A stretch of 64,000 nt of DNA. Source: Kosakonia cowanii JCM 10956 = DSM 18146 (lineage in GTDB: Bacteria > Pseudomonadota > Gammaproteobacteria > Enterobacterales > Enterobacteriaceae). The stretch lies in assembly GCF_001975225.1 (NCBI RefSeq), contig NZ_CP019445.1, forward strand, positions 1,922,001-1,986,000. The letters run 5' to 3'. The notes beneath the pieces were generated by a model. It was not told the origin of the DNA, did not search any database, and worked only from the letters and a program-made list of their open reading frames with translations. Positions 8,966-17,931 of this stretch are shown in pieces (position 1 is the stretch's first letter; each line of letters starts with the position of its first letter). The position numbers were made by a program, and so were the translations under genes.

Positions 8966-11020
8966 ATGACAAGAACGAGCAAAATAGTGACGGCGGTTGT
9001 GTCGACGCTGCTATTGGTTATTGTGGTGGCCATCGTCATCATTGCGACATTTGACTGGAACCGGCTTAAACCCACTATTAATGAAAAAGTCTCCACTGAG
9101 CTAAATCGCCCCTTCGCGATCCGCGGCGATCTTGGCGTTAACTGGGCGCGACCAAAAGAGGAGACCGGCTGGCGCAGCTGGATCCCATGGCCGCATATTC
9201 ACGCCGAAGATATTATTCTGGGTAACCCGCCGGGGATCGATGAGATCACCATGGTGCATCTGCCGCGCGTAGACGCGACGATTTCGCCGTTAGCGCTGTT
9301 TACCAAAACCGTTTATCTGCCGTGGATCAAGCTGCAACAGCCCGATGCGCGGCTGATTCGCCGCTCGGAAAAGCTCAACAACTGGACCTTTACCCTCGCA
9401 GCGGATGAGAACGCCGATGCCAACGCTAAACCCTCCTCCTGGTCATTCCGTCTCGATAACATCCTGTTTGATAAAGGACGAATTGTCATTGATGACGCGG
9501 TGAGCCGCGCCGACATGACCATTCAGGTCGATCCGCTGGGCAAACCGCTGCCATTCAGCGAAGTGACCGGTAAAAAGGATGACAGCAACAAAGCGGGCGA
9601 TTATGTCTTCGGCCTGAAGGCGAAAGGGCGCTACAACGACCAGCCGCTGAGCGGCGAAGGTAAAATTGGCGGCATGCTGTCGCTGCGCAGCGAAACGACG
9701 CCATTCCCGGTGCAGGCGGATTTCCGCTCCGGTAACACCCGCGTGGCGTTTGTCGGCACGGTGAAAGATCCGATGAATATGGGCGGCGTCGATCTGAAGC
9801 TGAAGTTTGGCGGCGATTCGCTGGGCGATCTCTATGAACTGACCGGCGTGCTGCTGCCCGATACGCCGCCGTTTGAAACGGATGGTCGTCTGGTGGCGAA
9901 ACTCAACGGCGACAAAGGTGCGGTCTACGACTATCGCAACTTCAACGGCCATATCGGCGAGAGCGATATTCACGGCACCCTGACCTATACCAATGGCAAA
10001 CCGCGCCCGAAACTGGAGGGCGATGTCGAGTCGCGCCAGCTGCGTCTGGCGGATCTCGGGCCGCTGATTGGCGTCGATTCTGGTAAAGGGGCCGAGCAGT
10101 CGAAGAAATCGGAGCAGAAAAAGGGCGAGAAATCGGTGCAGCCTGCCGACAAAGTGCTGCCTTACGATCGCTTTGAAACGGATAAGTGGAACGTGATGGA
10201 TGCCGATGTGCGCTTTAAAGGCCGCCGCATTGAGCACGGCTCCTCGCTGCCGATTAGCGATCTCACCACCCATATCCTGCTGAAAAACGCTGACCTGCGC
10301 CTGCAACCGCTGAAGTTTGGCCTTGCGGGCGGCATTATCTCCTCGAACATTCATCTCGAAGGAGATAAGAAACCGATGCAGGGCAGCGCTACTATTCAGG
10401 CGCGTAAGCTGAAGCTGAAACAGCTGATGCCCGATGTTGAACTGATGCAGAAAACCCTCGGCGAGATGAACGGTGATGCTGAATTCCGCGGCGTCGGCAA
10501 CTCGGTAGCGGCCCTGCTCGGCACCAGCAACGGTAACCTGAAGCTGCTGATGAACGACGGGCTGATAAGCCGCAACCTGATGGAGATCGTCGGCCTCAAC
10601 GTCGGGAACTATGTGGTCGGTCAACTGTTTGGCGATGATGAAGTGCGCGTCAACTGCGCGGCGGCTAACCTCGATCTGGTTAACGGCGTTGCCCGGCCGC
10701 AGATCTTCGCCTTCGATACGGAAAACGCGCTGATTAACATTACCGGCACCGCCAGCATGGCTTCTGAACAGCTCGACCTGACCATCAACCCGGAGAGCAA
10801 AGGGGTGCGCATCGTCACGCTGCGTTCACCGCTCTATGTGCGCGGTAGCTTTAAGAACCCGCAGGCCGGTGTGAAACCGGGTCCGCTGATTGCCCGTGGC
10901 GCAGTGGCGGCCGCGCTGGCAACGCTGGTGACGCCAGCCGCCGCGCTGCTGGCGCTTATCTCCCCCTCGGAAGGCGAAGAGAACCAGTGCCAGGCGATTC
11001 TGTCACAGATGAAACGCTAA
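8966..11020 (+). CDS. yhjG: YhjG, AsmA-family inner-membrane/periplasmic protein
   Basis: A 684-aa AsmA-like protein. An N-terminal membrane anchor (~8-29, VVSTLLLVIVVAIVIIATF) is followed by a long periplasmic region. The start has the AsmA_N pattern FDWNRLKPTINEKVSTELNRPFAIRGDL and the end the AsmA C-terminal domain, with NGVARPQIFAFDTENALINITGTA and a hydrophobic Ala/Leu tail. Members of this superfamily form repeating beta-groove structures and several are implicated in phospholipid transport between membranes; the specific role of YhjG is unknown. A lysine/glutamate-rich linker (~372-392) divides the protein. It appears to be transcribed alone; a GC-rich hairpin follows the stop. Confidence 0.92.
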   Translation: MTRTSKIVTAVVSTLLLVIVVAIVIIATFDWNRLKPTINEKVSTELNRPFAIRGDLGVNWARPKEETGWRSWIPWPHIHAEDIILGNPPGIDEITMVHLPRVDATISPLALFTKTVYLPWIKLQQPDARLIRRSEKLNNWTFTLAADENADANAKPSSWSFRLDNILFDKGRIVIDDAVSRADMTIQVDPLGKPLPFSEVTGKKDDSNKAGDYVFGLKAKGRYNDQPLSGEGKIGGMLSLRSETTPFPVQADFRSGNTRVAFVGTVKDPMNMGGVDLKLKFGGDSLGDLYELTGVLLPDTPPFETDGRLVAKLNGDKGAVYDYRNFNGHIGESDIHGTLTYTNGKPRPKLEGDVESRQLRLADLGPLIGVDSGKGAEQSKKSEQKKGEKSVQPADKVLPYDRFETDKWNVMDADVRFKGRRIEHGSSLPISDLTTHILLKNADLRLQPLKFGLAGGIISSNIHLEGDKKPMQGSATIQARKLKLKQLMPDVELMQKTLGEMNGDAEFRGVGNSVAALLGTSNGNLKLLMNDGLISRNLMEIVGLNVGNYVVGQLFGDDEVRVNCAAANLDLVNGVARPQIFAFDTENALINITGTASMASEQLDLTINPESKGVRIVTLRSPLYVRGSFKNPQAGVKPGPLIARGAVAAALATLVTPAAALLALISPSEGEENQCQAILSQMKR

Positions 11021-11028
11021 AAGGAAAA

Positions 11029-11052
11029 CCCCTCTCTGGTGACAGAGAGGGG
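11029..11052. terminator. Hairpin between convergent yhjG and yhjE
   Basis: A perfect 9-bp stem (CCCCTCTCT with AGAGAGGGG) and 6-nt loop lie between the stops of the two convergent genes. T-runs on either side are weak. Confidence 0.65.
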
Positions 11053-11059
11053 GGAATCA

Positions 11060-12376
11060 TCAGAGGGATTGATGCTTGGTTTCGTGGGTCAGCAGCAGGG
11101 CGATAAGGGTTAACCCCGCCATTGCCGCCAGGTAGAAGCCGACATACATCAGGCCGTAGTTCGCCTGCAACCAGGTGGCGATATAAGGGGCTACCGAGGC
11201 GCCGAGGATCGACGAGACGTTATAGGAGAACGAGGCACCGGTATAGCGCACTTCCGTCGGGAACAGCTCCGGCAGCAGCGCGCCCATCGGGCCGAAGGTT
11301 AATCCCATCAGGCTCAGGCCAATCAGCAGATAGGTCATCACCAGCGCCGGGCTACCGGAGCCCAGCAGCGGCGGGAAGACGAACAGCGCGAAGAGAATGA
11401 TAAGCGTGGTGATGACAATCATGCTCTTGCGACGGCCATATGCATCCGCCAGCAGACCGGCAATCGGCACCATCACGCCAAAACCAATTACCGCCATCAT
11501 CAGCATCCACAACACTTCATTGCGCGGCATACCTAAGCCCTGCGGCGAGGTGCTGAAGGTCATCGAATAAACGGTCATGATATAGAACAGCGTATAGGTC
11601 GCCAGCATGATAAAGGTGCCCAGCACCGTCACGCGCACATGTTTTGTCAGCAGCGTGCCAAGCGGGATCTTCACCTGCTTCTTCGCCGCTGCCACTTTGG
11701 CGAAGACCGGGGTTTCATGCAGCGAGACGCGAACATAGAGACCAATCAGCACCAGCACGGCAGAGAAGATAAACGGCACGCGCCAGCCCCACTGCATAAA
11801 CTGCTCATCGGTCAGCAGCCAGGAGAGCAGCAGGAAGGTGCCGTTGGCAAAGAAGAAGCCGATAGGCGCGCCCAGTTGCGGGAAGGAGCCATACAGCGCG
11901 CGTTTACGCGGCGGCGCGTTCTCGGTGGCCAGCAGCGCAGCGCCGCCCCACTCACCGCCCAGACCTAAGCCCTGACCAAAACGGGCCAGCGCCAGCAGCA
12001 GCGGTGCCATCACGCCAATGGTTTCATAACCCGGCAGCAGGCCGATGGCGACGGTAGAGATACCCATGGTCAGCAGCGAAGCGACGAGGGTGACTTTGCG
12101 CCCGACGCGATCGCCAAAGTGGCCGAAAACGGCGGAGCCGATAGGACGGGCGATAAAGGCGATAGCGAAGGTTGCCAGTGATTGCAGCGTGGCTGCGGTG
12201 GTGTCGCCCTGGGGAAAGAAGATATGCGGGAAAACGATAACCGCGGCGGTGGCGTAAATATAGAAATCGAAGAACTCAATGGCGGTGCCAATCAGCGAGG
12301 CGACGACGACTTTTCTGCGCGAGTTTACCGGGGGATTTTCCTGCTCGTTGTCAAAGGTTGTAGCTGTAGCTTGCAT
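11060..12376 (-). CDS. yhjE: YhjE, MFS transporter of the metabolite:H+ symporter family
   Basis: A 12-TM inner-membrane transporter (438 aa; E. coli YhjE 440 aa). It belongs to the MFS sugar/metabolite:H+ symporter group with ProP, ShiA and KgtP. The group's first-helix signature IEFFDFYIYATAAVIVFP (~32-49) is clear. The loop 2-3 motif reads FGHFGDRVGRKVTLV, and loop 8-9 has LADAYGRRKSMIV. A long central hydrophilic loop (VAAAKKQVKIPLGTLL) separates the halves. The substrate is unknown. It is single-gene, with its start facing yhjD across a 270-bp gap. Confidence 0.93.
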   Translation of the reverse strand: MQATATTFDNEQENPPVNSRRKVVVASLIGTAIEFFDFYIYATAAVIVFPHIFFPQGDTTAATLQSLATFAIAFIARPIGSAVFGHFGDRVGRKVTLVASLLTMGISTVAIGLLPGYETIGVMAPLLLALARFGQGLGLGGEWGGAALLATENAPPRKRALYGSFPQLGAPIGFFFANGTFLLLSWLLTDEQFMQWGWRVPFIFSAVLVLIGLYVRVSLHETPVFAKVAAAKKQVKIPLGTLLTKHVRVTVLGTFIMLATYTLFYIMTVYSMTFSTSPQGLGMPRNEVLWMLMMAVIGFGVMVPIAGLLADAYGRRKSMIVITTLIILFALFVFPPLLGSGSPALVMTYLLIGLSLMGLTFGPMGALLPELFPTEVRYTGASFSYNVSSILGASVAPYIATWLQANYGLMYVGFYLAAMAGLTLIALLLTHETKHQSL

Positions 12377-12606
12377 AATGTTTTCTTATTTTTAGGCGAA
12401 CGAACGAGCATATTAGCCACAGCAAAAGCGTTATTTCAATCTGTAACAAACCCGGCGGGCGGGCAAAAAAGCGGCAAAAAGCGAATAATTTTCAGACCTG
12501 TGATTTCACATCTATGAAATGCTTCACACATTTTAGAAGTTAGTGGATAAAACTGGTTTTCGGTTAAATTAAAGTTACGGACTGGATTTTCATGCTGGAA
12601 TTATGG

Positions 12607-12643
12607 ATCGGGCTGATATTTTCATTCTATCTATCAGCCCGAT
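12607..12643 (-). terminator. Hairpin downstream of yhjD
   Basis: A 12-bp perfect stem (ATCGGGCTGATA with TATCAGCCCGAT) and 13-nt loop begin 4 bp after the yhjD stop. No long U-run is present. The remaining ~230 bp up to the yhjE start holds an AT-rich promoter region without other structure I can name. Confidence 0.6.
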
Positions 12644-12646
12644 AGC

Positions 12647-13690
12647 TTATTTAGCGGTACGACGACGGCGACTTTCCGGCATCAGTGGGTCATCTTTATA
12701 CTGCGCGGTGGCAATCCACGCCGCGCAGAAAAGCGTCAGGCGGGCGAAGAAGTAGAAGAACGCCATCAGACCAAGTACCGAGCCAAATGCCGCGCCGGAG
12801 GGAGATTTCACCAGCGACGGCAGGGTCCAGGTCATAACGATTTTGATCACTTCAAAGCCAATGGCGGCGATAAACGTACCGCGGATCAGTGCGCGCTTGC
12901 GCGGACGATGGCGCGGCAGCCGCCAGAAGATCCAGAAGAAGAGCAGGTAGTTGGCGAGCACCGAAATCATCAGGCCAATCAGCCCCCAGGCTGGCTTCAG
13001 CCAGTCGATGTAATCAAGGTGCAGCGTGGAGATGATCAGCTCCTGCGCCGCCCCGGCCACCGAGGTGATGGAGAGGGTGATCACCAGCGCCACCAGCAGG
13101 CCAATCAGTGAGATAAAGTCGCGGAAGTACTTTACCCAGATCTTCTCTTCATCCTGCGCGTTACGCTCCCAGACATCGCGCGACTGGGCGCGAATCGCTT
13201 CCCGCAGGTTGCCCATCCAGTTCACGCCGGAGTAGAGCGCGATAGCAAAACCGACAATGCCGACGGTTGTGCGCTGCTCCACGGCAATATGCAGCGTGTT
13301 TTTCAGCGTCGACGCCATGGTCGGGTCGCTGACGCTTTGCAGGATCTTATTGAAGATGTCCTGCAATAACGTCGGATGCGAGGCGAGGATAAACCCGGCG
13401 GTGGCAAACGAGACCATCATGATGGGGATCATCGACAGGAAGGAGAAGTAGGTAATCGCCGCGCCAAACTGGTTGCCCATCCGATCGTTAAAGCGCTCTG
13501 TAGCGCGAATAAGATGCGCCACCAACGGTTTACGCTGGATCTTCTTTGCCGTATCGGTCACGGCGGCAATCGCCCCGCTATCTTTATCAGAGGTCTCTTT
13601 TTCCGGCTTTTCCGGGGTTTCTGCCATCTTCCTGACAGGCTCATACTCAAGGTCTTGCGTGGGACGTTTTTCGACATCTTCCGTTTTCAT
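12647..13690 (-). CDS. yhjD: YhjD, YihY/UPF0761-family inner-membrane protein
   Basis: A 347-aa polytopic membrane protein of the YihY/virulence-factor-BrkB family. It has a hydrophilic N-terminus (~1-60, rich in Glu/Lys/Pro) and then about six TM helices, beginning GAAITYFSFLSMIPIMMVSFATAGFIL (~77-103). The tail is basic (PESRRRRTAK). E. coli YhjD is slightly shorter; a point mutant of it suppresses loss of Kdo in LPS, so a link to lipid IVA transport has been proposed (known). No function can be read from the sequence beyond membership. It is monocistronic. Confidence 0.92.
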   Translation of the reverse strand: MKTEDVEKRPTQDLEYEPVRKMAETPEKPEKETSDKDSGAIAAVTDTAKKIQRKPLVAHLIRATERFNDRMGNQFGAAITYFSFLSMIPIMMVSFATAGFILASHPTLLQDIFNKILQSVSDPTMASTLKNTLHIAVEQRTTVGIVGFAIALYSGVNWMGNLREAIRAQSRDVWERNAQDEEKIWVKYFRDFISLIGLLVALVITLSITSVAGAAQELIISTLHLDYIDWLKPAWGLIGLMISVLANYLLFFWIFWRLPRHRPRKRALIRGTFIAAIGFEVIKIVMTWTLPSLVKSPSGAAFGSVLGLMAFFYFFARLTLFCAAWIATAQYKDDPLMPESRRRRTAK

Positions 13691-13739
13691 CAGGTTTTAT
13701 TTCCTTCTCCTGAATGTGTGGTATGCAGAATTATAGTCG

Positions 13740-14642
13740 CTACTGGTCGACATAATCCTTCAGCACGGTTGAGAGCCACTCCATAAACAGATGTACGCGC
13801 CGCGAAAGGTTGCGCCGGTGCGGGTAGATCAGCGAAACCGGCATCGGTTCGGCGCGATATTGCGGCAAGATCTCCACCAGCTTTCCGTTGCGTAACGCCT
13901 CGCGCACGCCGACGCGCGGCACCTGAATAATGCCCAGCCCTGCCACGCAGGCAGCGTGGTACGTTTCGGTACTATTGACGGTGAGAATACCGCCGGTTTT
14001 CACCCAGCGTGTCTGCTTATCCAGCCACACTTCAAAGCCCTGCGGGCGCGCACCAATGTTGACGGCGTAATGCACCAGCGCGTGGGAGGAGAGATCCTCC
14101 AGCGACTCCGGGTAGCCAAAACGCGCCAGATAATCGGGGCTGGCGCAGTTAATCATCGACAGCTTGCCAAGCTGGCGGGCAATCAGGCCGGAATCTTTCA
14201 GCGTGCCGACGCGCACCACGCAATCAAACCCTTCGCGGATCACATCCACCAGCCGATCGCTGCTGCTCAGCTCCAGTTCAATGCCGGGGTAGTGCTGCAA
14301 AAAATCGGGCAGCCGCGGGATCACTAAATTTTTCGCCACCGCGACCGGCATATCCACCCGCAAACGCCCGCTGATACTTGAGGGATCGTGCAGGAACATA
14401 CCGTCCAGCTCCTCAATATTCGCCAACAGATCTTTCGCCCGCTCGTAATAGACCATGCCATCCTGCGTCAGCTGCACGCGGCGCGTGGTGCGGTGCAACA
14501 ACTGCGTGCCGAGTTCCGTTTCCAGCGCCTGAATCTGGCGCGACACGCTCCCTTTCGGTAACCCCATCGACTCCGCCGCGTTAGAGAAGCTGGAAAGCTC
14601 CGCGACGCGGACAAAAAGCTGCATTGCGTAAATTTTATCCAT
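13740..14642 (-). CDS. yhjC: LysR-family regulator, YhjC type
   Basis: A 300-aa LysR transcription factor. The N-terminal winged helix-turn-helix (~1-60, MDKIYAMQLFVRVAELSSFSNAAE, then GSVSRQIQALETELG) and the C-terminal substrate-binding domain (~90-295) are both complete. The ATG at 14642 is preferred over an adjacent GTG because it matches the MDKI start of E. coli YhjC. Its position next to yhjD also matches E. coli. Here it is divergent, over a ~118-bp gap, from an SDR gene absent from that place in K-12, so regulation of the SDR is plausible (inference). The co-inducer is unknown. Confidence 0.85.
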   Translation of the reverse strand: MDKIYAMQLFVRVAELSSFSNAAESMGLPKGSVSRQIQALETELGTQLLHRTTRRVQLTQDGMVYYERAKDLLANIEELDGMFLHDPSSISGRLRVDMPVAVAKNLVIPRLPDFLQHYPGIELELSSSDRLVDVIREGFDCVVRVGTLKDSGLIARQLGKLSMINCASPDYLARFGYPESLEDLSSHALVHYAVNIGARPQGFEVWLDKQTRWVKTGGILTVNSTETYHAACVAGLGIIQVPRVGVREALRNGKLVEILPQYRAEPMPVSLIYPHRRNLSRRVHLFMEWLSTVLKDYVDQ

Positions 14643-14760
14643 CACTGTGCACTATTGTTGTTATTTATGAAACAGTAAAGCGTAATTTAGCATCTTTATT
14701 GTTTACAGTGCAGCCAATAAGCTTTTTGTTGTGCAGGTTATCAACAACAAAGGGGTTTAT

Positions 14761-15519
14761 ATGACACAACCAATCGCAATCGTAACGGGTGGCAGCCGCG
14801 GGCTGGGTAAAAACGCGGTATTGAAACTGGCGGCGAGTGGAATCGGCATCATCCTGACCTACAACACCAACCACGCTGAAGCGCAAAAAGTCGTGGAAGA
14901 GATTGAGCAAAAAGGCGGTAAGGCAACAGCATTAGCGTTGAATGTCGGCGATATCAGCCAATTTGATGATTTTGTCTCGCAGGTACAGGAGCGGCTGCAA
15001 GCAGTATGGCAGCGCGATAGCGTTGACTATTTAGTGAACAATGCCGGAACCGGCATTCAGGCCGCTTTTGCCGAGACGCGTGAAGCGCAGTTTGACGAGA
15101 TGGTCAACATCCACTTTAAAGGCCCCTTTTTCCTGACGCAGAAACTGCTGCCGCTGATAAAAAACGGCGGGCGCATTCTGAATGTCTCCACCGGGCTAAC
15201 GCGCTTTTGCCAGCCGGGACGCGCCAGCTATGCGGCGGTGAAAGGGGCAATGGAAGTGCTGACCCGCTACCAGGCAAAAGAGCTGGGCGAGCGCGGTATT
15301 GCGGTAAATATCATCGCACCAGGCGCGATTGCCACTGATTTTAGCGGCGGCGTGGTGCGGGACAACGAGCAGGTTCATCACTATATCGCTTCGCAGACGG
15401 CGCTCGGGCGGGTTGGGCAGCCGGATGATATTGGCGATGCGATTGCTGCCTTGCTGAGCGATAAGCTGGCATGGATGACGGCGCAGCGGGTGGAGGTCTC
15501 TGGCGGGATGTTCCTGTAA
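14761..15519 (+). CDS. Short-chain dehydrogenase/reductase
   Basis: A 252-aa classical SDR, probably NADP(H)-dependent and cytosolic. The cofactor motif TGGSRGLG (~11-18) carries the Arg typical of NADP-binding members. NNAGTG (~96-101) follows. The Ser of the catalytic triad is in NVSTGLTRF and YAAVKGA carries Tyr and Lys. The C-terminus ends MTAQRVEVSGGMFL, as usual for the FabG-like group. The ATG at 14761 is chosen for its AAAGGGG site; the in-frame GTG upstream adds an unrelated extension. It is divergent from the LysR gene, an arrangement usual for inducible oxidoreductases. The substrate cannot be predicted. Confidence 0.88.
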   Translation: MTQPIAIVTGGSRGLGKNAVLKLAASGIGIILTYNTNHAEAQKVVEEIEQKGGKATALALNVGDISQFDDFVSQVQERLQAVWQRDSVDYLVNNAGTGIQAAFAETREAQFDEMVNIHFKGPFFLTQKLLPLIKNGGRILNVSTGLTRFCQPGRASYAAVKGAMEVLTRYQAKELGERGIAVNIIAPGAIATDFSGGVVRDNEQVHHYIASQTALGRVGQPDDIGDAIAALLSDKLAWMTAQRVEVSGGMFL

Positions 15520-15528
15520 TGCGCATAA

Positions 15529-15555
15529 CGCCCGGCAGCGTGAAGGCTACCGGGC
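15529..15555. terminator. Hairpin between the SDR and the YdeI-like gene
   Basis: An imperfect palindrome (CGCCCGG...CCGGGCG) lies between two convergent genes, 10 bp after the SDR stop. It resembles small REP-like terminators common in enterobacteria. Confidence 0.5.
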
Positions 15556-15561
15556 GGCCAC

Positions 15562-15960
15562 TCACTCCACCTGGAAGTGCGTGACTTTAACGCGCACGGG
15601 CTTCTGCTTTTTATCCAGCGAGCCGCTGATGCCCACCAGATCGTCCGGTGAGAAGGATTTACCTTCAAACACCGCCATCGGAATTTGCACCTGGATATGG
15701 CCCGTTTTATCGCGGAACTGATAGAGATCGTTCCCCTCTTTCTTCAGCAGATTGCCGCGCAGCGAGACGGAAGCGCCGTCATGCAGGCTCTTCGCCTGTT
15801 TAACGTTCATGCTGCGCGCATCTTCAATGCCCCGGTAACCGTCATCCATTTTATGTGGCGGCGGCGGGGCTTTATCCGCTTTCAGGCCGGGTGCCTCATC
15901 TGCAAATGCTGACATCGAAAAGAGAGCTGCTAAGCAGGCGGAAAGCACGATTTTTTTCAT
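15562..15960 (-). CDS. YdeI/YgiW-family periplasmic OB-fold stress protein
   Basis: A 132-aa secreted protein. It has an Ala-cleaved signal peptide ([20 protein letters not shown]), a short Pro-rich linker ([15 protein letters not shown]), then a bacterial OB-fold (BOF) domain. Family phrases are [16 protein letters not shown] (~56-71), [15 protein letters not shown] (~80-94) and [22 protein letters not shown] at the end. Relatives YdeI (OmdA) and YgiW in E. coli and Salmonella contribute to peroxide and antimicrobial-peptide tolerance (known). It is closest by eye to YdeI, whose PPPPH-DDGYRG segment it shares. It is monocistronic with a 276-bp upstream gap. Confidence 0.88.
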   Translation of the reverse strand: MKKIVLSACLAALFSMSAFADEAPGLKADKAPPPPHKMDDGYRGIEDARSMNVKQAKSLHDGASVSLRGNLLKKEGNDLYQFRDKTGHIQVQIPMAVFEGKSFSPDDLVGISGSLDKKQKPVRVKVTHFQVE

Positions 15961-16236
15961 AACTTCTCCTGATTGTTACCAGTACACGACTTTAAGCCTG
16001 GCAGAGAGCGGGCAACTGTACAGGCGATTTATCTGTTTTCCTGGTCTTATAAAAAAATGGCCGCGCGTAAAAAAATAAATATCGTGAATATTTGGGGCTG
16101 TTTTTATTATTCTGAAACAGGTATCACTGATAATTAGCCGCCGCTGAGCTATCTTTTAACGACTAATAACTAAAGAAAAAATTACCCGCTGACCGGGTCA
16201 GCGCAATATGTCTTAAGTTGTGCTTAAGGGAAAATA

Positions 16237-17829
16237 ATGACAACTCCTGCCCCTGTTAATACAGGTGAACAGTTTGAAAAATGCATCGCTATTATTCGCC
16301 AGGCTTCTGTCGAAATTTTGTTGCTGCTCAATGTGCATTTTGATGAAGGAAAAGATCCGCGCTGGTTTCTGGAACAGCTTGATGTTGCGCGCCTCAGTTT
16401 GGGTGGTTGGGGAGCGGTGGCGAAAAGACTCAAACTTAACGATGCGGAGTTAACGCAGTTCACGTTGCAGCTTCGTCACTTGCAACAGCTGGTGCCACGC
16501 TATGAAAACGGTCAGAGCGTCACGGAAAACCAGCTTATTGCCGCGCTGCGCTTTATCGCCGCGCTGGAGAACCTGCGTAAAAAGCAGAAGTTGCTGACCT
16601 ACAGCACCGCGCTCGGCCCTAACGATCCGCTCCAGCAGCAGAGCGGGCTGCAACACCTGCGCGCGATGGAGATGATGATGAAAGGGCTGGTGATGCAGGC
16701 GTGGCCCGATGCGGAGCGTCTGCGCAATCACCTGAAAACCCAGTTTGGCGCCGATCGCGTGCGCCGCTGGCTGCGCCTCGGCGACCGCAATGATGTGTTA
16801 AGCGGCATGCTGTTTAGCGAGCTGGCGCTGCTGCTGGTGGATAAAAAAGAGTACGGCCAGCGCTACGCCAGCCTGTTTAACGATGCGTCCGGCCTGAGCC
16901 TGTTTGTCGAACCGCGTAAAACCCTGCAAACCCTGTTAGATGATGTGCGCGAGATCCGCGCCAGCGTCATCGCCGGCAATGCGCTGAGTTCTAATCAGTT
17001 AGCGATGCTTGAGGGCTACTATCCGCAGATCGCCGGGCCAGTACAGCGCGCCTGTGATGAGGGGCGTGGCAAAATTAACCCCGCTGCGTTACTGAAAGAG
17101 GCGGCAGGTGAGCTGGATGCTTATTGGGAGCAGGCGCGCAAGAAGGATCGCGCGGCGGGTGGCGATACACAACCGATTCGCGACAGTATTGATAAACCTG
17201 CGACCCGCCAGGTGCGCAGCCGCGAAGAGCGTGAACAGATGGTCTCTGGCGTGCTGTGGGGCGCAGTGGGCGTCGTCGCTTTGGTGATTGCGATTGGCGC
17301 TTTCTGGCTCTTTATGGGCGGCGTCTCCGCGCCGGCGGCACGTCAGACTAATATTACGGTGCCCATTGCCGAAGAGCGTCAGAAGCCGTCGGCGAAAGAG
17401 GAGCTCAGCTCGATGGGGCTGCCGCGGGATGAGAACAACTTCCGCTCGGCTATCGACCGCAACGATACTCGCGTGGTGTCGCTCTTTTTGCGTACCGGCA
17501 TGAACTGGAAACTCTCCTGGACCGAACATGCGGTGATTTCGGACTACAACGATGTGCTCGATCTGCTGCTGCGCTACCGGTTACAGATGGATGAGAAGCG
17601 CCCGTGCCGGCGTTTTATTACCACCCTGACCCATGAGATGGTGGCGAACAATAAGCCGCTCACCTCCATCACCAAAAATTATCTGCAGGCGTTTTGTACC
17701 ACCAAACCGGTGGTCGATCGCCAGCGTTATGAGATGGAGCAGGCACAGTTGCGCTATGACGCCAGTCCGAACGATGAGAACCGTAAATGGGCAGAGACGC
17801 ACACCGCCATTTATAACGCCATTGATTAA
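16237..17829 (+). CDS. Large single-pass membrane protein resembling the STY4199 family (HEPN-like N-terminus)
   Basis: A 530-aa protein of unknown function. Residues ~1-330 are an all-helical cytoplasmic domain of the kind database annotators place in the STY4199/HEPN group of enterobacteria (recalled, not checked). One strong TM helix follows (~338-362, GVLWGAVGVVALVIAIGAFWLFMGG) after a charged stretch. The C-terminal ~165 residues include an ankyrin-like stretch (NNFRSAIDRNDTRVVSLFLRTGMNW, in two parts) and a Cys pair. No convincing HEPN RNase motif (R-X4-6-H) is seen in the N-terminal domain. The gene has moderate GC like its neighbours and stands alone upstream of treF. A conserved enterobacterial housekeeping or phage-defence-adjacent role are both possible. 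Confidence 0.75.
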   Translation: MTTPAPVNTGEQFEKCIAIIRQASVEILLLLNVHFDEGKDPRWFLEQLDVARLSLGGWGAVAKRLKLNDAELTQFTLQLRHLQQLVPRYENGQSVTENQLIAALRFIAALENLRKKQKLLTYSTALGPNDPLQQQSGLQHLRAMEMMMKGLVMQAWPDAERLRNHLKTQFGADRVRRWLRLGDRNDVLSGMLFSELALLLVDKKEYGQRYASLFNDASGLSLFVEPRKTLQTLLDDVREIRASVIAGNALSSNQLAMLEGYYPQIAGPVQRACDEGRGKINPAALLKEAAGELDAYWEQARKKDRAAGGDTQPIRDSIDKPATRQVRSREEREQMVSGVLWGAVGVVALVIAIGAFWLFMGGVSAPAARQTNITVPIAEERQKPSAKEELSSMGLPRDENNFRSAIDRNDTRVVSLFLRTGMNWKLSWTEHAVISDYNDVLDLLLRYRLQMDEKRPCRRFITTLTHEMVANNKPLTSITKNYLQAFCTTKPVVDRQRYEMEQAQLRYDASPNDENRKWAETHTAIYNAID

Positions 17830-17843
17830 TTAATGCTCAAACC

Positions 17844-17917
17844 CCGTAGGCCGGATAAGCGCTAGCGCCATCCGGCAAACACTGCCTGATGGCGGCTCCG
17901 CCTTATCAGGCCTACGG
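17844..17917. repeat. Pair of inverted REP (palindromic unit) sequences
   Basis: Two ~34-bp REP elements in opposite orientation: GTAGGCCGGATAAG...CATCCGGCA, then GCCTGATGGCG...TTATCAGGCCTACGG. They are separated by a few bases between the convergent genes at 16237-17829 and treF. This is the same element family as the large array at 36345-36993. Confidence 0.9.
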
Positions 17918-17931
17918 AATGTGCAGCATTA

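Noticed and set aside
9443..10624. 393-codon minus-strand frame inside yhjG
   Set aside because: Antisense shadow of a conserved gene; no ribosome site or family.
16237..17200. Catalytic HEPN RNase motif in the STY4199-like protein
   Set aside because: The only R...H spacings in the N-terminal domain (for example RLRNH) do not fit R-X4-6-H, so no RNase claim is made.
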